This document shows positions 6,091 through 9,052 of a stretch of 9,052 nt of DNA, in pieces. The position numbers and the translations under genes are program-made. Positions within the stretch are counted from its first letter, which is position 1. Each line of letters opens with the position of its first letter. The notes beneath the pieces were generated by a model. It was not told the DNA's origin. It saw nothing but the letters and a program-made list of their open reading frames with translations, and ran no database searches. Origin of the DNA: 38-11 sp927435965 (GTDB lineage: Bacteria > Bacillota > Clostridia > Tissierellales > Dethiosulfatibacteraceae); contig CAKMKB010000207.1 in assembly GCA_927435965.1 (NCBI GenBank), positions 1-9,052 on the forward strand, given 5' to 3'.

Positions 6091-7497
6091 ATGAAAGTAA
6101 TGATTATCGGAGCAGGCAAATTAGGCTATAAAATTGCAGAGGCCATGATATTAGAAGATATTGATGTTACATTGATAGATGATAATGCAAAGGTGATAGA
6201 TAGAGTAAACCAGCAGCTTGATGTACTGACAGTGGTCGATAGTGGTATCAACATCAGCATGCTGAAGGATATGTGTATTGAAACCTTTGACCTGTTAATC
6301 GCGACAACTGAGAATGATGCGACAAATGCTGTGATCTGTGCATTTGCAAAAAAACTGGGATGTCAAAAAACAATAGCTAGAATCCGTGATCCTGGGTACA
6401 CTGAGCAGTTAGATTTTGTTAAAAGCGAGATGGGAATTGATTTCATCATTAATCCGGATTATGAAACAGCCTATTCAATCTCTAAGTATCTTCTGAAAAA
6501 TGTTGTTTATTATTCGGGTGAGTTTGCCAGTGGCAAAGCTAAAATGATTAATTTTAACGTTGGACACAACGATCATTTTGTTGGCAAGCAAATAATGGAA
6601 ATTAAAGGTCTTGAAGGTCTTCTGATAACCGCCATATCGAGAGAGGGAGAACTGATTATTCCAAATGGCTCTATTAGACTCGTCGAACATGATGTGATAC
6701 ACGTGATTGGACGTGAAAAGGATATCATAGGGTTTAGCAAATCATTCAAGCTTAATGGAAAAGAAAGAGACATTAAAAACGCAATGATTTTGGGTGGCGG
6801 AAATCTCTCATATTATCTTGCCAAAGAACTTCGAAAATCTAAAATCGATGTTACAATCATTGAACAAGATAAAGTGAGGGCTAATAAACTGGCGGAATTA
6901 CTTGACCATGTGTTGATCATAAATGGAGATGGTACCGATATAACCTTGCTCGAGGAAGAAAACATTGCTGACATGGATGCTTTTATAGGCGCAACAGGAT
7001 ATGACGAACAGAATCTCTTGATGGCGCTCATGGCTAAACAATATGGAGTTTGTAAATCAATTGCCAAGGTCAGTAGGCCAAATTACACCAATATAATAGA
7101 TAAACTGGATATCGATGCTGCTATCAATCCTATCAATATAACTGCCGGCAACATTTTGAAATTTATTAGAGGCGGTAAGGTGTTGTCCGTGTCACTATTG
7201 CTGGGCGGCAAGGGAGAAGTGACTGAAATCATAGCAACTCCCGATATGCCTTATATTAATAAGCCTTTAGCGCAGTTGAACCTTCCTGAAAGGATAATCA
7301 TAGGCGCTATCATTCATAATGGGGAAGTTATAATTCCAAAAGGCAACTCTGTCATAATGCCCTATGATAGAATAATCGTTTTTTCACTATCTGATGACTT
7401 CGAAAACTTAAAGTCGTTTTTTAAGCCGGGTAAAGGAGGACTTTTCAGTGAGATATGGAATCGTAGCAAAGGTACTAGGTTCAATTCTAGTAATTGA
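6091..7497 (+). CDS. trkA: Trk potassium uptake protein TrkA
   Basis: The 468-residue cytoplasmic regulatory subunit of Trk potassium transport; it forms a ring under TrkH and gates it in response to nucleotides (NAD(H), ATP/ADP in studied systems). It is a duplicated protein: RCK_N 1 with GAGKLG (7-12) and acidic D30; RCK_C 1 (about 140-222); RCK_N 2 with GGGNLS (235-240) and acidic E258; RCK_C 2 (about 363-446). Both Rossmann glycine motifs are intact. RCK_C domains bind c-di-AMP in some Gram-positive potassium proteins, so c-di-AMP control is possible but unproven here. The ATG at 6091 follows GGAGGA (6081-6086) and starts directly at the MKVMIIGAGKLG strand; a TTG extension to 6058 would put the Shine-Dalgarno inside the gene. 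The last 22 residues extend past the fold and overlap trkH. Confidence 0.96.
   Translation: MKVMIIGAGKLGYKIAEAMILEDIDVTLIDDNAKVIDRVNQQLDVLTVVDSGINISMLKDMCIETFDLLIATTENDATNAVICAFAKKLGCQKTIARIRDPGYTEQLDFVKSEMGIDFIINPDYETAYSISKYLLKNVVYYSGEFASGKAKMINFNVGHNDHFVGKQIMEIKGLEGLLITAISREGELIIPNGSIRLVEHDVIHVIGREKDIIGFSKSFKLNGKERDIKNAMILGGGNLSYYLAKELRKSKIDVTIIEQDKVRANKLAELLDHVLIINGDGTDITLLEEENIADMDAFIGATGYDEQNLLMALMAKQYGVCKSIAKVSRPNYTNIIDKLDIDAAINPINITAGNILKFIRGGKVLSVSLLLGGKGEVTEIIATPDMPYINKPLAQLNLPERIIIGAIIHNGEVIIPKGNSVIMPYDRIIVFSLSDDFENLKSFFKPGKGGLFSEIWNRSKGTRFNSSN
7432..7440 (+). promoter_or_regulatory. trkH ribosome binding site inside trkA, deciding a GTG start
   Basis: AAAGGAGGA lies within the last trkA codons (encoding part of GKGG), seven bases before a GTG at 7448. 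It fixes the trkH start at GTG, since no ATG gives the conserved N-terminus, and implies coupled translation of the two subunits. Confidence 0.85.
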
Positions 7498-8893
7498 ATG
7501 CGGGCTTTTGGCATTTCCCCTATTCATTTCGGTATACTACAGGGAAGCAAGTGTAAATGCATTTCTGATAACTATTCTTCTTACAGGGGTTTCAGGATTT
7601 CTTTTGACACAAATCAAAACCAGTTCAAAGTCCATTAAAGCTAAAGAAGGTATAATGATTGTCACCTTTGGATGGATTCTCATTTCCGTGTTTGGAGCGA
7701 TGCCTTTATATATGACTGGAAGTGTTTCTACTTTTGTCGATGCTTTGTTTGAAACGATATCAGGATTCACAACCACTGGCGCATCTGTGATATTAGATGT
7801 GGAATCCCTATCAAAAGGTATACTTTTTTGGAGATCATTCACACACTGGATAGGTGGAATGGGAATACTAGTATTTACACTTGCACTACTTCCAACTCTA
7901 GGGATTGGCAGCATGCAAATTTTCAAAGCAGAAACACCTGGTCCCTTTGCAGGTAAGATGGCGCCTAGAATGAAAGACACCGCAAGGGTTCTTTACATCA
8001 CTTACCTGTCCTTAACATTAGTAGAGATACTATTCCTTCTAGTTGGAGGGGTAAGCTTGTTTGATGCTGCGCTGTTCACATTCGGAACAGTGGGGACTGG
8101 TGGCTTTGCACCTTATAATGACAGTCTAGCAAGATTTGGTTCTCATATACATATAATAGTTAGTATTTTTATGGTTTTTGCAGGTGTGAATTTTTCTCTG
8201 CATTATTTGTTTTACAAAGGTAGATTTAGGGTTATTCTGCATGACAGCGAGTTCAAACTGTATATAAAATTCATTGTAGTTGCTGTTTTGCTTATAGCAG
8301 TCGATTTGTATGTAGTAGAATATGACAGTTTTTTATATGCTTTGAGGGATTCCTTGTTTCAAACTACATCCATTATGACCACGACAGGGTTTTCAACGGT
8401 AGATTTCCAGTTGTGGCCCACTTTTAGTAAAATGATATTATTGGGTCTGATGTTCGTTGGGGGAAGCGCCGGTTCAACTGCTGGAGGGATGAAGGTTATT
8501 AGAGTCCTGATAATATTCAAGCTGATAAAAAGAGAGCTTTCTAAAACTTTTCATTCAAGAGCTTTGATTCCAATCAAGCTTGGCGGAAAAGCCATCTCAA
8601 ATGAAAGTGTTGCAGGAGTTTATAGTTTTCTGGGTTTACACATATTGGTATTTCTTGTAGGTACCATTTTAGTGTCTTTAGATCGAGTTGACATGATTAC
8701 AGCCATATCATCATCCGCCGCAACGCTAAACAACATAGGTCCGGGATTTCATCTTGTAGGGCCTACATCTACATATGGGCATTTTTCTGACTTTAGCAAG
8801 CTCGTGTTTTGTGTTTTAATGTTACTAGGAAGGCTTGAGTTATTTACTATTATTGCTCTTTTTGTTCCAAAGAGCTGGACTAAGGAGAGCTGA
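7448..8893 (+). CDS. trkH: Trk potassium transporter membrane subunit TrkH
   Basis: The 481-residue potassium-translocating membrane subunit, built from four repeated M1-P-M2 units. The four pore loops are visible: SGFTTTGAS (105-113), GTVGTGGFAP (213-222), TSIMTTTGFST (307-317) and SAATLNNIGPGF (423-434), each with its filter glycine. Other family signatures are HWIGGMGILVF (133-143), GGSAGSTAGGMKVIR (338-352) and the closing GRLELFTIIALFVP (461-474). Many hydrophobic helices span the protein, and length is normal. It starts at GTG, with N-terminus MRYGIVAKVLGSILVIE matching the family. Its 50-nt overlap with trkA supports a two-gene operon with tightly linked stoichiometry. No intrinsic terminator is evident after the TGA stop at 8891-8893, so transcripts may run on towards the next gene. 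Confidence 0.96.
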   Translation: MRYGIVAKVLGSILVIECGLLAFPLFISVYYREASVNAFLITILLTGVSGFLLTQIKTSSKSIKAKEGIMIVTFGWILISVFGAMPLYMTGSVSTFVDALFETISGFTTTGASVILDVESLSKGILFWRSFTHWIGGMGILVFTLALLPTLGIGSMQIFKAETPGPFAGKMAPRMKDTARVLYITYLSLTLVEILFLLVGGVSLFDAALFTFGTVGTGGFAPYNDSLARFGSHIHIIVSIFMVFAGVNFSLHYLFYKGRFRVILHDSEFKLYIKFIVVAVLLIAVDLYVVEYDSFLYALRDSLFQTTSIMTTTGFSTVDFQLWPTFSKMILLGLMFVGGSAGSTAGGMKVIRVLIIFKLIKRELSKTFHSRALIPIKLGGKAISNESVAGVYSFLGLHILVFLVGTILVSLDRVDMITAISSSAATLNNIGPGFHLVGPTSTYGHFSDFSKLVFCVLMLLGRLELFTIIALFVPKSWTKES

Positions 8894-8963
8894 CAGTATT
8901 TAACAAATATGCACTTCCTTGAGTGTAAGTGTACAATACATATGTGACAAAAAAGAATAAAAA

Positions 8964-9030
8964 ATGAAAGGGACTCTGTTATAATGTTAATCACGACAAA
9001 AACAAACATAACGGAGGAAACCCCTTTCAT
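8964..9030 (+). promoter_or_regulatory. Long imperfect hairpin hiding the RBS and start codon of the 9029 gene
   Basis: The outer stem pairs ATGAAAGGG (8964-8972) with CCCTTTCAT (9022-9030), nine perfect pairs that take in the first two bases of the start codon. After a small asymmetric bulge (A8973 against GAAAC 9017-9021), the inner stem pairs CTCTGTTAT (8974-8982) with ATAACGGAG (9008-9016), nine pairs including one G-U, covering the GGAG of the Shine-Dalgarno. The loop is 25 nt. The left arm overlaps the -10 of the gene's own promoter, so transcripts from that promoter lack it and only transcripts begun upstream can fold this way. The pairing is read directly from sequence; the regulatory role is inferred. 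Confidence 0.65.
8977..8985 (+). promoter_or_regulatory. Extended -10 promoter for the gene starting at 9029
   Basis: TGTTATAAT, the same nine bases as the trkA promoter, with no convincing -35 (AT-rich sequence at about 8957-8962). The expected transcript start near 8992 leaves a leader of about 37 nt that contains GGAGG (9013-9017) but not the left arm of the hairpin. Confidence 0.6.
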
Positions 9031-9052
9031 GAAGTCTATTGTAACAGAAGAA
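9029..9052 (+). CDS. 5' end of an unidentified gene (partial)
   Basis: An ATG at 9029 preceded by GGAGG (9013-9017, 11 bases upstream) and an extended -10 promoter opens a frame that runs to the window edge, encoding MKSIVTEE. Eight residues do not identify a protein. The leader architecture makes a transposase one candidate. The 135 bp between trkH and this start contain only the promoter and hairpin described, plus an AT-rich stretch (8894-8963) in which I see no gene or terminator. Confidence 0.6.

Larger units (their letters stand above)
8964..9052 (+). mobile_element. Possible left end of an insertion sequence (tentative)
   Basis: Tentative. The stretch shows a promoter close to what could be an element end, a hairpin that would block translation only in read-through transcripts, and a short gene start (MKSIVTEE) of a kind seen in some IS256-type transposases as far as I recall. 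Terminal inverted repeats and target duplication cannot be tested because the other end is outside the window, and I cannot match the end sequence to a known family. An ordinary chromosomal gene with a structured leader is the alternative. Confidence 0.25.

Noticed and set aside
7537..7980. Minus-strand open frame of 147 codons inside trkH
   Set aside because: It is fully antisense to trkH pore-loop coding sequence, with no ribosome binding site or family match that I can see.
8912..8931. Short inverted repeat CACTT/AAGTG after trkH as a terminator
   Set aside because: The stem is only five pairs with a 10-nt loop and no following T-run, so it is unlikely to terminate transcription.
8909..8947. 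Twelve-codon frame starting at an ATG after trkH
   Set aside because: There is no Shine-Dalgarno upstream and no conservation can be assessed; such short frames are expected by chance in AT-rich DNA.

Overview
The window reads as chromosomal DNA of an AT-rich, low-GC Gram-positive anaerobe of the class Clostridia. Three things point that way: strong AGGAGG-type ribosome binding sites throughout, a gene run closely matching the Bacillus/Clostridium 'yaa' housekeeping cluster (yaaO-tmk-yaaQ-holB-yaaT), and a 56-residue clostridial-type 2[4Fe-4S] ferredoxin. No tRNA, rRNA, CRISPR array or complete mobile element is visible. Most of the window is ordinary core genome.

Left block (1-4740, + strand). 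Genes are packed with gaps of 12-14 nt or overlaps, so they probably form one transcription unit entered from outside the window. In order: the tail of an upstream gene; an unrecognised two-helix membrane protein; an Orn/Lys/Arg-decarboxylase-family PLP enzyme (YaaO-like); thymidylate kinase (tmk); the PII-like c-di-AMP receptor DarA (YaaQ); DNA polymerase III delta' (holB); and the PSP1-domain protein RicT (YaaT). B. subtilis has yaaR between yaaQ and holB; here it is absent. The downstream yabA/yabB genes are not there either.

Middle block (4741-6090). A ferredoxin gene too short for routine ORF calling has its own sigma-A-like promoter, preceded by a tandem 8-bp repeat. It ends at a symmetric hairpin that can terminate both the ferredoxin and the convergent degV-family gene on the minus strand. 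The degV and trkA genes diverge from a 196-bp intergenic region containing an extended -10 promoter on each strand.

Right block (6091-8893, + strand). trkA and trkH overlap by 50 nt and encode the regulatory and membrane subunits of a Trk potassium uptake system. Both darA (c-di-AMP sensing) and trkA (RCK_C domains, a known c-di-AMP target class in other bacteria) are present, which suggests a shared physiological theme but no proven link.

Right edge (8894-9052). After trkH comes a promoter and the first eight codons of another gene. Its leader can form a long imperfect hairpin (8964-9030) hiding both the ribosome binding site and the start codon, but only in transcripts that begin upstream of the gene's own promoter. 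This resembles the protection of insertion-sequence transposase genes against read-through transcription, and is the most unusual item in the window. The gene's identity cannot be settled from eight codons.
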